Source: Candidatus Babeliales bacterium
Lineage (GTDB): Bacteria > Babelota > Babeliae > Babelales > Chromulinivoraceae
NCBI GenBank assembly: GCA_041660205.1
Contig: JBAZWT010000001.1
Location: 71,709 to 135,708, forward strand
DNA: 64,000 nucleotides
Reading direction: 5' to 3'
In this document: one piece after another, positions 51,827-60,741 of the stretch
How the letters are laid out: every line of letters starts with the position of its first letter
How positions within the stretch are numbered: position 1 is the first letter of the stretch
The notes under the pieces: model-generated
The model's input: the letters and a program-made list of their open reading frames with translations, nothing else
What the model was told of the DNA's origin: nothing
The model's database searches: none
Position numbers and translations under genes: made by a program

Positions 51827-53299
51827 ATGGAAAAGTCTTCCGTTGAAAAATCTTTTGCGCTTGAAAGATATCCTGATTATAGAATGGATATTGGGATAGA
51901 GGTTCATGTTCAATTAAATACACAAAGTAAAATATTTTGTTCTTGTTCTAATGCTTTAACCGATGAACAAAATAAGAATATTTGCCAGATTTGTGCTGGG
52001 TATCCAGGAGTTTTGCCGGTACTTAATCATCAAGTTGTGCAGTTTGCTGTGATGGCCGGGCTTGGAACATATTGTGAAATTTCTTCTGTTTCACAGTTTG
52101 ATCGTAAACATTATTTTTATCCTGATCTTCCTAAGAATTATCAAATCACTCAAAACAACTTACCAATATGCAAAAATGGCTATGTCATGATTCGTTTGGA
52201 AGATGGAACTGAGAAAAAAATTCGCATTAATCGAATTCACATCGAAGAAGATGCTGGAAAAAACTCGCATTCTGATTTGACTGGTGAAAGCTATGTTGAT
52301 TTAAACAGAACCGGAACTCCGCTTATCGAAATTGTATCCGAACCAGACATTGAAAATGCTCAAGAAGCAAAAGCGTATCTGAAAGCATTGCGTTTGATTA
52401 TGCAATATTTGGGCGTAAGCACTTGCAACATGGAAGAAGGATCGTTTAGAGCTGATACCAATCTGTCAGTTCGCAAAAAAACATCTCAGATATTGGGTAC
52501 TCGTTGTGAATTGAAAAACATTAACTCCTTTAAATTTATTTCCGACGCCATTGAATATGAAACAGAGCGTCAAATTGAATCGCTTGAATCTGGCGGAAAA
52601 ATAAGACAAGAAACAAGATTGTGGGATTCAAAGAACCGCAAATCAATGCCGATGAGATCAAAAGAAGAATCTGCAGATTACCGATTTTGTCCAGATCCTG
52701 ATTTGTCATTGGTGCAAGTTTCTACTGACGCTTTAGCAGCGATACAAAAAGATTTTCCAGAATTGCCTTATGAAAAATATCATCGCTACATGAAAGAGTG
52801 GAATCTTTCTGCGTACGAAGCAGATGTCATTACTTCTGATGTAGAGTTCACGAAATATTTTGAAGCTGTAATGAAAATCTATCCGAAAAAAACAGCGGTT
52901 CATTGGTTCTTGCGTGATGTGATCGGTTTGGTTAATGAGCAAAAAATAGAGTTGTCAGCATGCCCTGTGACTCCTGAAAAACTGGCAAAAATTGTTGAGA
53001 TGCTTGATGGAAGTATCATTAATAATACAGCTGCAAAAGAAGTCTTTGAACTTATTGCTGCGCAGGGTGGAGAGCCTGAAGCAATCGTTGAGCAAAAAGG
53101 CTTGAAACAAATCGGATCACAAGATGAGCTAGAAAAAATAGTTGTAACTATTTTACAAGAAAATCCAGCGCTTATTGAGCAGTACAAAGCTGGCAAACAA
53201 AACGTTTTTGGATTTTTTGTTGGAGCTTGTATGAAAGCTACCGGCGGAAAAGGTAATCCTAAAATGCTACAAGATTTGCTAAAAAAACATTTACAGTAA
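51827..53299 (+). CDS. gatB: Aspartyl/glutamyl-tRNA amidotransferase subunit B
   Basis: 490 residues, normal length. The cradle domain begins DYRMDIGIEVHVQLNTQSK and has the zinc-site cysteines (CSCS and CQICAGYPG), followed by the helical and YqeY-like tail (about 300-490). In GatCAB it phosphorylates and amidates Asp-tRNA(Asn) or Glu-tRNA(Gln). gatA and gatC are not in the window. AGAGGAA lies before the ATG. A non-discriminating type of AspRS at 350 fits this pathway. Confidence 0.97.
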   Translation: MEKSSVEKSFALERYPDYRMDIGIEVHVQLNTQSKIFCSCSNALTDEQNKNICQICAGYPGVLPVLNHQVVQFAVMAGLGTYCEISSVSQFDRKHYFYPDLPKNYQITQNNLPICKNGYVMIRLEDGTEKKIRINRIHIEEDAGKNSHSDLTGESYVDLNRTGTPLIEIVSEPDIENAQEAKAYLKALRLIMQYLGVSTCNMEEGSFRADTNLSVRKKTSQILGTRCELKNINSFKFISDAIEYETERQIESLESGGKIRQETRLWDSKNRKSMPMRSKEESADYRFCPDPDLSLVQVSTDALAAIQKDFPELPYEKYHRYMKEWNLSAYEADVITSDVEFTKYFEAVMKIYPKKTAVHWFLRDVIGLVNEQKIELSACPVTPEKLAKIVEMLDGSIINNTAAKEVFELIAAQGGEPEAIVEQKGLKQIGSQDELEKIVVTILQENPALIEQYKAGKQNVFGFFVGACMKATGGKGNPKMLQDLLKKHLQ

Positions 53300-53318
53300 A
53301 CGCAAATATTCGAATTTT

Positions 53319-53346
53319 AAAAGGCGCCTTTAACCAGGCGCCTTTT
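53319..53346 (+). terminator. Intrinsic terminator after gatB
   Basis: AAAAGGCGCC pairs with GGCGCCTTTT around TTTAACCA, followed by T residues. A palindromic element starts ten bases later. Confidence 0.9.
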
Positions 53347-53356
53347 TATACTTGTG

Positions 53357-53384
53357 CCTCGGCGTAGCTGAAAGCGAAGCCGGG
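53357..53384 (+). repeat. Dispersed GC-rich palindromic element, copy B (between genes)
   Basis: 28 bases starting CCTCGGCGTAGCT and ending GCGAAGCCGGG, differing from copy A at one base. It lies between the gatB terminator and the stop of the 138-residue secreted protein. Confidence 0.85.
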
Positions 53385-53388
53385 TTAT

Positions 53389-53805
53389 TTATTTATCCTT
53401 CTTTTCTTCAATAGGCGAATTAATATTAGAAGAAATAATATCAAAAGAAGAACATGTTGATAAAGATCTTGAATGTTGCTCTGCAGCATTAGATAAACTG
53501 TTAGTAGGAGCAGAAGATTCTGAAGTCTCAAGAAGATCGGTGAATTTAATGTTACTATACTCAGGAAGAGGGAGTTGATTTGTAGAGAGCGCTGTTCGGG
53601 GTTGCATTTCTTCTTCAAACGCTTGAAATGGATCTTTAGCTGTAATTAGTACTTGCTGATTAATGTTTTGTTGTGTTGATGGTTTTTTACATTTAGAAAT
53701 TAACCAACCAAAGCATCCAGCAAGGCAAGAACAATCGAAGGATGTTTGTATCTGTTGCGTAGTGAAAAAAGTTGCTAAAATGCATAAAATCAAATTCTTT
53801 TTCAT
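53389..53805 (-). CDS. Small secreted protein of unknown function
   Basis: 138 residues. Signal peptide (to about residue 21), then a Cys-rich start of the mature part (FDCSCLAGCFGWLISKCKK) and a long polar Ser/Asn/Gln/Glu-rich tail that looks disordered. AGAGGTA lies before the ATG. The Cys cluster might bind metal or form disulfides. It follows the next gene by 16 bases. No family recognised. Confidence 0.6.
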   Translation of the reverse strand: MKKNLILCILATFFTTQQIQTSFDCSCLAGCFGWLISKCKKPSTQQNINQQVLITAKDPFQAFEEEMQPRTALSTNQLPLPEYSNIKFTDLLETSESSAPTNSLSNAAEQHSRSLSTCSSFDIISSNINSPIEEKKDK

Positions 53806-53821
53806 GAGTACCTCTTTACTT

Positions 53822-54730
53822 CTAAGCTACTTGCGCTGTAGGTTTTGCTGCCGTTGTTGTTTTGATGGCCTTTGCAGAAGCTTTTCCAGTTTTTGATTTT
53901 TTATTTGTTTTTGTAATTTTAGTTTTATTAGCAGCTGAAGATTTAATCTTTTTTGTATTTACCATTGAAGCGGCTAAGTTTTCGATAGTTGAAGGGTTTG
54001 GTGACGTAGGTTTCGCTAGTTTATCGTCAGTTTTAGTTGAGGCAGTAGCAGCATTTTTTTCTTTGTATGCTTTTATTTCAGCCTTAGTTGCAATTTTAGG
54101 GGCCCCTTTTTTTATGGTGACTGAAATTTTATCACTATCAAGCCCTGTCCATACCTTAGCAAGTTTGAGTGGTTTGTTATTTATACCTAACTCAGAAACT
54201 CCTATGAATGATGCGCTGACTGCTGCTGAAGATGTTGGTATGATCAGTTTTGGACGAAAGCTTAACGTGCTCTTTGCCGCGATTGATGCTGTAAGCCCAG
54301 AAGCTGTAATAGTTTTTATTTTTGTCGGTTCATCTGATGTTGAATATTTAATAGTTACGCTTGTAAGAGTGGTAGTATTTGAAGGATGCATATTGTTAAC
54401 TTTTATTGCTGTTGGAATAATAAGTGTATATTTACCAGGGGTTGCTGCAACCAGTGGTGTTGGTTTTGCCACAACAGGCATAACAACAGGTTTTACAACA
54501 ACGGGCTTTATCACAACAGGCCTTGGAGCAACAGGTTTCGGCATAACTGGTTTCGGTGCAACTACTGGTCTTACAACAACTGCTGGTTTTACAATAGGCT
54601 TTATCGCAACTGGTGGTTTTACAGCAGCTACAACAGGCGTTACAGTTTTTTTTGCTGCGGGAACAGCTGGTGTTAGCGTGGAAAAAGAAAAAAGTGTTAT
54701 CATTGCGTAAAGCAGAAATGATTTTTTCAC
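53822..54730 (-). CDS. Secreted Pro/Val/Lys repeat protein
   Basis: 302 residues from a GTG with AAGGAG 6 bases upstream. Signal peptide to about 25. Residues 33-95 are built of K-P-V-V/A-P-K-P units, a stiff cell-wall-spanning kind of linker. Then a beta-rich domain (about 98-205) and a Lys/Ala/Thr-rich tail. It resembles TonB-like or surface-linker architecture, but no TonB C-terminal domain is recognised. Long open frames on the other strand come from its repetitive codons. Confidence 0.65.
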   Translation of the reverse strand: MKKSFLLYAMITLFSFSTLTPAVPAAKKTVTPVVAAVKPPVAIKPIVKPAVVVRPVVAPKPVMPKPVAPRPVVIKPVVVKPVVMPVVAKPTPLVAATPGKYTLIIPTAIKVNNMHPSNTTTLTSVTIKYSTSDEPTKIKTITASGLTASIAAKSTLSFRPKLIIPTSSAAVSASFIGVSELGINNKPLKLAKVWTGLDSDKISVTIKKGAPKIATKAEIKAYKEKNAATASTKTDDKLAKPTSPNPSTIENLAASMVNTKKIKSSAANKTKITKTNKKSKTGKASAKAIKTTTAAKPTAQVA

Positions 54731-54812
54731 AAAGGTCTCCTTGATTCATTTTTTATGAAATATTTTGGACCTTATATGTATACATTGACGAATTTTTAAA
54801 GTGAAGCTTTTT

Positions 54813-55583
54813 TTACAGGAAGCAATTGAGATGTTTCTTTAAAAGAGTGCAGAGAGTCGTTGTTATATGTTGGTACTGTTGCTCTGGATTGTTGTAAAAT
54901 TTTAATAATTCTGAATGTAGTTTTTTATCATTTTTTGATAAAAATAACATTTGTTCAATGGAGATTTTATCTTTAAATAAAAAATATATTTTTTCTTCGA
55001 TGTCTGTTTTGTGCATATCGATACAGAGATTACTAATTGAATGTAGGCTGCTATTGATTAATTCAAAGGTAAATGATTCCAGTTCCTGAAATGAATGTCC
55101 TGTTTCTGCCTGGATAGCTTTAAAAAAATCATCTTCATCAAACGATATATTCTTTATTTCACACTGTTGTTTCATAGTGTTTTTTATGGCCATGGCGCAG
55201 AGCATGTAGCGGCTCATGCTTTGTGAAAAGAGAAAATAATTAAGGGTTTGGTTAATTTGTCGATATTTCGAAATGGTATCGATTAAGTAATTGCAGGCGA
55301 AGCATGATGTGGCAAGAAATGTAAGAGGATAGTCGGCGATCATATTTGCGATGCTTTCTTTCTTAACATAAAGTGCTATGGCAACAATGGTAGGAATCAT
55401 GATGAGTCTGCTTTTTGAGAGCCATTGTTGTATTTGTAAATCATTTACAACAGGCGAAAAGTTATAAACATACGGCACAATCAAGTCCGTCGTGATTTCT
55501 TTACGGTGTGGCATGTTTTGCGGCAAGTTTGCACTAAAAGTGAACAATAAAAAAACATACAAAGCTTGGTTTTTTTGAAGCAT
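54813..55583 (-). CDS. Membrane protein of unknown function
   Basis: 256 residues. Signal-like N-terminus (MLQKNQALYVFLLFTFSA), two further hydrophobic segments (about 55-70 and 82-100), then a helical, polar remainder. AAGGAA lies 8 bases before the ATG. It is separated by 82 bases from the Pro-rich gene. No family recognised. Confidence 0.6.
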   Translation of the reverse strand: MLQKNQALYVFLLFTFSANLPQNMPHRKEITTDLIVPYVYNFSPVVNDLQIQQWLSKSRLIMIPTIVAIALYVKKESIANMIADYPLTFLATSCFACNYLIDTISKYRQINQTLNYFLFSQSMSRYMLCAMAIKNTMKQQCEIKNISFDEDDFFKAIQAETGHSFQELESFTFELINSSLHSISNLCIDMHKTDIEEKIYFLFKDKISIEQMLFLSKNDKKLHSELLKFYNNPEQQYQHITTTLCTLLKKHLNCFL

Positions 55584-55684
55584 TTAGAATTCCTTTTACA
55601 TTGCATGCTTTAAAAGTTTACATTGGCTGATGTGGTGAGGTAGTCAAATTATAAAAACATTTCTTTAAACAAGATGGTATACAT

Positions 55685-56383
55685 ATGGGTCTTGATTCAA
55701 GAAAATGCATTAAATATATGATTCTTGTTTTTCTGAGTGCGTTTAGCTCAATGCAATCTAATTTTTCAGACGACGAGCAAATATCGTATCTAGTATTAAA
55801 AGAAGACATGTGCGATATATCGCGTAGGCTTCAAAAAGTTATTGAAAAAATTGAGGCATCGGATGACTTAGAAGAAGAAAAATTGTTGCAAGAAGAAGAA
55901 AAATTGTTGCAAGAATTGTGGGCTATTTTAGGACGAGTTTATAGAAAAATTATTGAAACTACGGCTTTGTACTGTAGCGGATATTATCCGGATTCTTACA
56001 GCGTGTACGATCAAATTTTAGTTGAAATAGGTAGAGATGCCATACATTTAGGAAAAATAGTTGCATGGCATATTCCCAAGCTTGTAAGTAACCCACACAT
56101 TCCTTTACGAGTTAAAATTAAAAAATGTGCTTACATTACAAGTGCTTTAGTTATAGTTGTTTTATGGATGAAAGAGTTGTACAAACACAACAAAGAAAAA
56201 CAAAAACGAGGAGTGCGGCAACCACGGTTTGATCGAGAGCATAACTTTTATGGATCTGACGTGCCTGGCCGTAGCTCGAATGGCGAAGCCGGGTATGGGT
56301 CGGATTATTTCGGAGAGAGATATGTTAGTAACAATGATGAAAAGATAGAAGGAAGGACGCGACCTAGGCTGCGAGATTTTTAA
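55685..56383 (+). CDS. Membrane protein of unknown function carrying repeat insertions
   Basis: 232 residues. Signal peptide or N-terminal anchor (about 8-22), a helical region, a membrane helix near 147-163 and a polar Arg/Gly-rich tail. Two insertions are visible: a perfect 21-base tandem duplication coding for EEEKLLQ twice, and a palindromic element near the end that codes for PGRSSNGEAG. The start ATG has a weak ribosome site. Function unknown. Confidence 0.6.
   Translation: MGLDSRKCIKYMILVFLSAFSSMQSNFSDDEQISYLVLKEDMCDISRRLQKVIEKIEASDDLEEEKLLQEEEKLLQELWAILGRVYRKIIETTALYCSGYYPDSYSVYDQILVEIGRDAIHLGKIVAWHIPKLVSNPHIPLRVKIKKCAYITSALVIVVLWMKELYKHNKEKQKRGVRQPRFDREHNFYGSDVPGRSSNGEAGYGSDYFGERYVSNNDEKIEGRTRPRLRDF
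55871..55912 (+). repeat. Perfect 21-base tandem duplication
   Basis: Two identical copies of a unit that begins GAAGAAGAAAAATTG; it is in frame and probably recent. Confidence 0.9.
56264..56293 (+). repeat. Dispersed GC-rich palindromic element, copy C (inside a gene)
   Basis: 30 bases starting CCTGGCCGTAGCT and ending GGCGAAGCCGGG. It keeps the outer words of copies A and B and has two more bases in the middle. In frame near the end of the 232-residue protein. Confidence 0.75.
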
Positions 56384-56429
56384 GATTTTACTATTGATGG
56401 TGGTTGTCGATTGACTCATGTCTTTCAAA

Positions 56430-56457
56430 CTTGTCTTACGTAAGATCCCTGGTATAA
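56430..56457 (+). promoter_or_regulatory. Promoter of the secG-mlaE-mlaF-moxR run
   Basis: TTGTCT, 16 bases and a perfect TATAAT with TGG before it (extended -10), 37 bases before the secG ATG. Confidence 0.65.
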
Positions 56458-56494
56458 TTTTGATAATTGTTTTTTATCAAGTTGGAGATTATCA

Positions 56495-56815
56495 ATGTTT
56501 CTTTTATCATTGCTTACATCGTTGTATGGTTTTTTATGTTTCTTAATTATTATCACAGTTCTTTATCAACGCGGAAAAGGAAATATGGGTCTTGGTAATG
56601 CTGGCGGAGGCAACCAAGCTTTATTTGGAAGTTCTGGCGGACAAGACATTTTTCAAAAAGCTACGTGGTTTTTTTGCTTCTTGTTGCTTGCTGGGTCTTT
56701 AGTTCTATCGATTGTTAAAGGTAAAAATAGTCTTTCAAGCTCTCGCTTTAGCTCATCATCAAGATCTCAACAATCGATGCCAGATGATCAATATCCTATG
56801 TCTGACGAAATTTAA
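56495..56815 (+). CDS. secG: Preprotein translocase subunit SecG
   Basis: 106 residues with two membrane helices (about 5-23 and 60-78) and the family loop YQRGKGNMGLG and QALFGSSGG. Helps SecA drive proteins through SecYEG. A Ser-rich tail follows. GGAG lies before the ATG. First gene of a plus-strand run with mlaE. Confidence 0.93.
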   Translation: MFLLSLLTSLYGFLCFLIIITVLYQRGKGNMGLGNAGGGNQALFGSSGGQDIFQKATWFFCFLLLAGSLVLSIVKGKNSLSSSRFSSSSRSQQSMPDDQYPMSDEI

Positions 56816-56875
56816 GTCGTACATAAAAACACTTTGCTTTATAGCAAGTGCTGCGATAACTAGAAAAGGGAGTAT

Positions 56876-57658
56876 GTGATTATACAATTTGTTAATGCAG
56901 TTGGTGAGACAACTCTTAGAGCATGTAACAGGGTTGGAGAGTATGGCGAGTTTGTAGCCAAAACAATTTTGAACATGTTCACGAAACGTATAAAAGTTCA
57001 TAAGCTTTTTGTTCAAATGGAAAGCATCGGTGTTGATTCTTTTTTAATTAGTGTTTTGACAGGGATCTTTGCAGGTGCTGTTATGACACTGCAAGCTTAT
57101 TACGGATTTTCTAAATTCGGATCAGAAAACATGATTGGTCCTGTCGTTGCTTTGTCACTTACTCGTGAGCTGGCGCCGGTTCTTACAGGCCTCATGGTTG
57201 CAGGTCGTTGTGGATCTGGAATTGCGGCAGAGATTGGGACCATGCGCATTACCGAGCAAATTGATGCTCTTGAAACTTTATGCATCAACGTTTTCCAATA
57301 TCTTATGGTGCCACGCGTTTTAGCGGGCATTATTATTTTGCCATTTTTAACCATGTTTGCGATGTTTTTTGGGATTGTGGGTGGTTACGTTGTCTACGTG
57401 TATGTTTACAATTTAAATCCAGTTGATTTCATTGAAGGTATTAAAAAAATGCTTGAGCTGTCTGACATTAGAGGCGGCTTGATTAAATCAAGTTTTTTTG
57501 GATTTATTTTAACAACAATTGGTTCTTTCTTTGGGTATCAGACTCGAGGTGGTGCTAAAGGAGTTGGAACGTCAACAACTCAATCTGTAGTTGTTTCTTC
57601 AATTATGATACTGGTCTCAAATTATTTCCTGTCTACAATGATATTTGAAAAGATCTAA
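56876..57658 (+). CDS. mlaE: Mla lipid-transport permease MlaE
   Basis: 260 residues from a GTG with AAAAGGGA upstream; an ATG two bases earlier would stop at once. About five membrane segments and the family signature GSGIAAEIGTMRITEQIDAL. With MlaF and MlaD it moves phospholipid across the periplasm. The mlaD partner is at 17.8-19.3 kb. Only 3 bases before mlaF. Confidence 0.94.
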   Translation: MIIQFVNAVGETTLRACNRVGEYGEFVAKTILNMFTKRIKVHKLFVQMESIGVDSFLISVLTGIFAGAVMTLQAYYGFSKFGSENMIGPVVALSLTRELAPVLTGLMVAGRCGSGIAAEIGTMRITEQIDALETLCINVFQYLMVPRVLAGIIILPFLTMFAMFFGIVGGYVVYVYVYNLNPVDFIEGIKKMLELSDIRGGLIKSSFFGFILTTIGSFFGYQTRGGAKGVGTSTTQSVVVSSIMILVSNYFLSTMIFEKI

Positions 57659-57661
57659 CGT

Positions 57662-58438
57662 ATGGATAAAATTAAAATTGTTAATCTTAAAAAACGTTTT
57701 GATGAAGGTCGTTGGATCTCTGATGAATTAAATTTAGATATTCCTACGGGTAAAACGATGTGCATTGTTGGGCAATCAGGCGAAGGAAAATCCGTTCTGC
57801 TCAAACAAGTTATAGGATTAATTCAGCCAGACAGCGGATCGATTTTGGTTGATGGAGTCGACATTGTGCCACTCAAGGGAGTGGCTCGAGAAGAAAATTT
57901 TAAAAAATTTGGATACGTGTTTCAGTTTGCAGCGCTTTTAGATTCATTATCGGTTTTTGAAAATGTCGGAATCGTTGATTTAGAAAATGGTGTCGATCCT
58001 GACGATGTACGCAAACGCGTAGCAGAAAAACTTTCTTTGGTAAATCTCAAAGAAGATACAATTGATAAATATCCATCAGAGCTTTCTGGTGGTATGAAAA
58101 AACGAGTAGGTCTCGCTCGGACCTTAATGGGAAATCCAGAAATTATTTTATACGATGAACCGACCACCGGACTTGATCCAATCACTTCTGGCGTTGTGCA
58201 TGAGTTAATTGCAGATATGCAAAAAAAATTACCTATCACTTCTGTTGTGATATCGCATGATGTTGAAATTTTTAAGTATGTAGACAAAGTAGCTCTTTTG
58301 TATCAGGGAAAAATTGTAAGCGTAACAGATGCTGCTACGATTTGGGAATCGCAAGATCCATTTATTTATCAATTTATAAGAGGATTGACCGAAGGTCCGA
58401 TCCACCAAGAAATTCCTGATGATAAAAATAAAATGTAA
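57662..58438 (+). CDS. mlaF: Mla lipid-transport ATPase MlaF
   Basis: 258 residues. Complete ABC motifs: Walker A GQSGEGKS (38-45), ABC signature LSGGMKKR (about 141), Walker B and DEPTTGLDP (about 164-172), and SHD switch His. This is the MlaF/Ttg2A subgroup by its GMKKR signature and by its place after mlaE. Confidence 0.95.
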   Translation: MDKIKIVNLKKRFDEGRWISDELNLDIPTGKTMCIVGQSGEGKSVLLKQVIGLIQPDSGSILVDGVDIVPLKGVAREENFKKFGYVFQFAALLDSLSVFENVGIVDLENGVDPDDVRKRVAEKLSLVNLKEDTIDKYPSELSGGMKKRVGLARTLMGNPEIILYDEPTTGLDPITSGVVHELIADMQKKLPITSVVISHDVEIFKYVDKVALLYQGKIVSVTDAATIWESQDPFIYQFIRGLTEGPIHQEIPDDKNKM

Positions 58439-58459
58439 AAACACGGAGATTTTGAACTT

Positions 58460-59446
58460 ATGGAACAACATAATTCGTTAAAACTTGTTGAAAGCATTCA
58501 GCAAATTAATCCAAAATTTGAAGCATTAAAATACGAAATTTCAAAAGTTATTGTTGGCCAAGAATCAATTGTCATGATGAGTTGCATTGGGCTTTTGACT
58601 AATGGACACATTTTGCTCGAAGGGGTTCCTGGGGTAGCAAAAACAACTTTAATTAAAACAATGGCGCAAGCTCTTGGTCTTTCGTTTAGCCGAGTTCAAT
58701 TCACACCAGACTTACTGCCGGCAGATATTGTTGGAACTTTGGTGTACAATCCAAAAACTTTATCATTTGATACAAAAAAAGGTCCTATATTTGCCAACTT
58801 AGTTTTGGCAGATGAAATTAATCGCTCTCCGGCAAAAGTGCAATCTGCGCTCCTTGAGGCGATGCAAGAGCGACAAATTACGATTGGATCAACAACGTAC
58901 AAGCTTGATGATCCATTTTTAGTTTTTGCGACACAAAATCCTATTGAAAATGAAGGAACGTATCAATTGCCTGAAGCTCAGGTAGATCGTTTTATGTTTA
59001 AATTATCTGTTGGTTATCCAACCATGGATCAAGAGCGAGAAATTTTACGTCGCAATAATAATTCTGCTCGTGTGTTTCCAGTACTTACTCATGAAGACTT
59101 AGCGCAAGCTCGGGTGATAGTTTCGCAAGTTTACTTAGATGATCGATTGATCCAATATATTTTGGATATTGTTTTTGCGACACGTGAACCATTAAAGTTT
59201 GGACTCGGTCAATTAACCTCTATGATTTCATGTGGCGCTTCTCCTCGAGCATCGATTGCTATTTCTCAGGCTTGTCGTGCGCTTGCGTTTTTACAAGGTC
59301 GACACTATGTCATTCCTGATGATGTAAAATATGTCGCAAGCTCTGTACTTCGTCATAGAATTATGTTGACGTACCAAGCTGCCGCAGAAGACATAAATGT
59401 TGATAAAATAGTGAAAGCTATTTTAGATTCTGTCATAGTCCCGTAA
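58460..59446 (+). CDS. MoxR-family AAA+ ATPase
   Basis: 328 residues. Walker A GVPGVAKT (about 55-62), Walker B LADEINRSP, sensor region ATQNPIENEGTYQLPEAQVD and the C-terminal lid. MoxR proteins act as chaperones that insert metals or assemble complexes, often with a VWA protein, none of which is seen here. It lies between mlaF and gspC, so assembly of the secretion or Mla complex is one possibility, which is inference. GGAG before the ATG. Confidence 0.92.
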   Translation: MEQHNSLKLVESIQQINPKFEALKYEISKVIVGQESIVMMSCIGLLTNGHILLEGVPGVAKTTLIKTMAQALGLSFSRVQFTPDLLPADIVGTLVYNPKTLSFDTKKGPIFANLVLADEINRSPAKVQSALLEAMQERQITIGSTTYKLDDPFLVFATQNPIENEGTYQLPEAQVDRFMFKLSVGYPTMDQEREILRRNNNSARVFPVLTHEDLAQARVIVSQVYLDDRLIQYILDIVFATREPLKFGLGQLTSMISCGASPRASIAISQACRALAFLQGRHYVIPDDVKYVASSVLRHRIMLTYQAAAEDINVDKIVKAILDSVIVP

Positions 59447-59453
59447 AGATTGC

Positions 59454-59483
59454 TTGACAATTGAGGTTTGCGACAGGTATTTT
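59454..59483 (+). promoter_or_regulatory. Possible internal promoter for gspC-gspD
   Basis: A perfect TTGACA, 18 bases and TATTTT in the 68-base gap after the moxR gene, about 30 bases before gspC. Confidence 0.5.
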
Positions 59484-59514
59484 GTTGTGAATCTTTCGAA
59501 AGGAAAAAATATTA

Positions 59515-60738
59515 ATGAGACAACCGTTGTGGGCTATAAACAGTTCATTACTTTTTTTGTTTTTATTGGGCCAGGCTGTGTTCTTTATGATCAAAGCTCC
59601 CATGCCTCGTCGTAGTTCTTTAGAGCCTGACGCAATAAAAACTTTAGAAAAAAAATCTACGGCTGTCGTTGTTGATATACAAACGATCTACGGCATCAAT
59701 GATTTATTTGGGACCTATGTCCAAATGGCTCCAGCGATGGCAAAAATTGTAGAGCAACCAGTTCCTGAAATTCCTGATGCGCCAGGAGCAATTCCTTTAA
59801 GTATTCCGACTGAAGCTCCAAAAGTTTTCATAGCTCCTCTGCCAGTTGTGCTCAAGGGCGTTATGTACTTGCATGATCGACCAGCGCAAAGTATCGCTAT
59901 AATTCAGTTTCAAGATTCTAAAGAAGAAATAAACTATCGCGTTGGACAATTAATTAATGATGCTCAAATTCTTAAGATTTTTACTAATCGTATCATCGTT
60001 GTGCGTTCAAACGGACAGCAAGAGACTCTTTATTTACGAGAAAATGACGCAGGCCGTGATCTCGGTCTTGAAACCGCAAAAGCATTGTCAACGATGGTAA
60101 TTAATCAGAAGGATGGCGTCTATCAAATCCCAGTCGATACATTTGTTGCGCAAGTAAAAACTTTAGGACAATTTATAGATCTTCTTGATTTAACAACAGT
60201 GTATCAAAAAGGTAAAAGCATTGGATGTCGTGTTGGCAAAGCTGATAAAGATTCGTTGGGATCAAAATTAGGTTTTTCTTACGATGATATTATTGAACAG
60301 GTTGATGGTCTGCCGGTAACAGATGTTACAAGCCGTGTTCTCGTATTCGATCACATTCTTGAGAAAAAAATTGATGATGTTATTAAAGTTCGCGTGCAGC
60401 GTGGCGGAAATCCTATTCAATTGCATTACGGTTTAGTAAAAAGTCGTGAAGGACAAGTTTCTGACATGGCTAAAAGTAGCGCAAAAACTACAACTAAAAC
60501 AACTGCGCAAGCAGCTCAGGGTCAATATGCTGAGTATAATTTTGAAGAGCTGCAGAAAAAAATGTTTGAACAAAAAATAAAAATGGCACCGACAGCTCAT
60601 CAAATTGAAATGGAAGAACGTAGAAAGATGTTTGAAGCTCGCCGAAACACCATGTTATCAAATCATCACAACACATCTTTATCAGGACCTCATAAGTTTG
60701 ATGTAGCTGATTTTAATCAAGTTGGGGCGAAAAAATAA
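59515..60738 (+). CDS. gspC: GspC-like type II secretion protein with PDZ domain
   Basis: 407 residues. One membrane helix (about 8-26), a Pro-rich linker, a homology region with the beta pattern of GspC/PilP (about 110-185, VLKGVMYLHDRPAQSIAII), then a PDZ domain (about 230-315, LGFSYDDIIEQVDGLPVTD) and an extra charged helical tail (about 330-407). It links the inner-membrane platform to the secretin and may choose cargo. The gene is 3 bases before gspD. AAGGAAAA before the ATG. Confidence 0.85.
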   Translation: MRQPLWAINSSLLFLFLLGQAVFFMIKAPMPRRSSLEPDAIKTLEKKSTAVVVDIQTIYGINDLFGTYVQMAPAMAKIVEQPVPEIPDAPGAIPLSIPTEAPKVFIAPLPVVLKGVMYLHDRPAQSIAIIQFQDSKEEINYRVGQLINDAQILKIFTNRIIVVRSNGQQETLYLRENDAGRDLGLETAKALSTMVINQKDGVYQIPVDTFVAQVKTLGQFIDLLDLTTVYQKGKSIGCRVGKADKDSLGSKLGFSYDDIIEQVDGLPVTDVTSRVLVFDHILEKKIDDVIKVRVQRGGNPIQLHYGLVKSREGQVSDMAKSSAKTTTKTTAQAAQGQYAEYNFEELQKKMFEQKIKMAPTAHQIEMEERRKMFEARRNTMLSNHHNTSLSGPHKFDVADFNQVGAKK

Positions 60739-60741
60739 AAT

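Noticed and set aside
53862..54710. A 282-codon open frame on the plus strand opposite the Pro/Val/Lys repeat gene
   Set aside because: Its reading is a mirror of the repetitive GTT/CCA codons of the minus-strand gene. The latter has a signal peptide and ribosome site, and the plus frame has neither.
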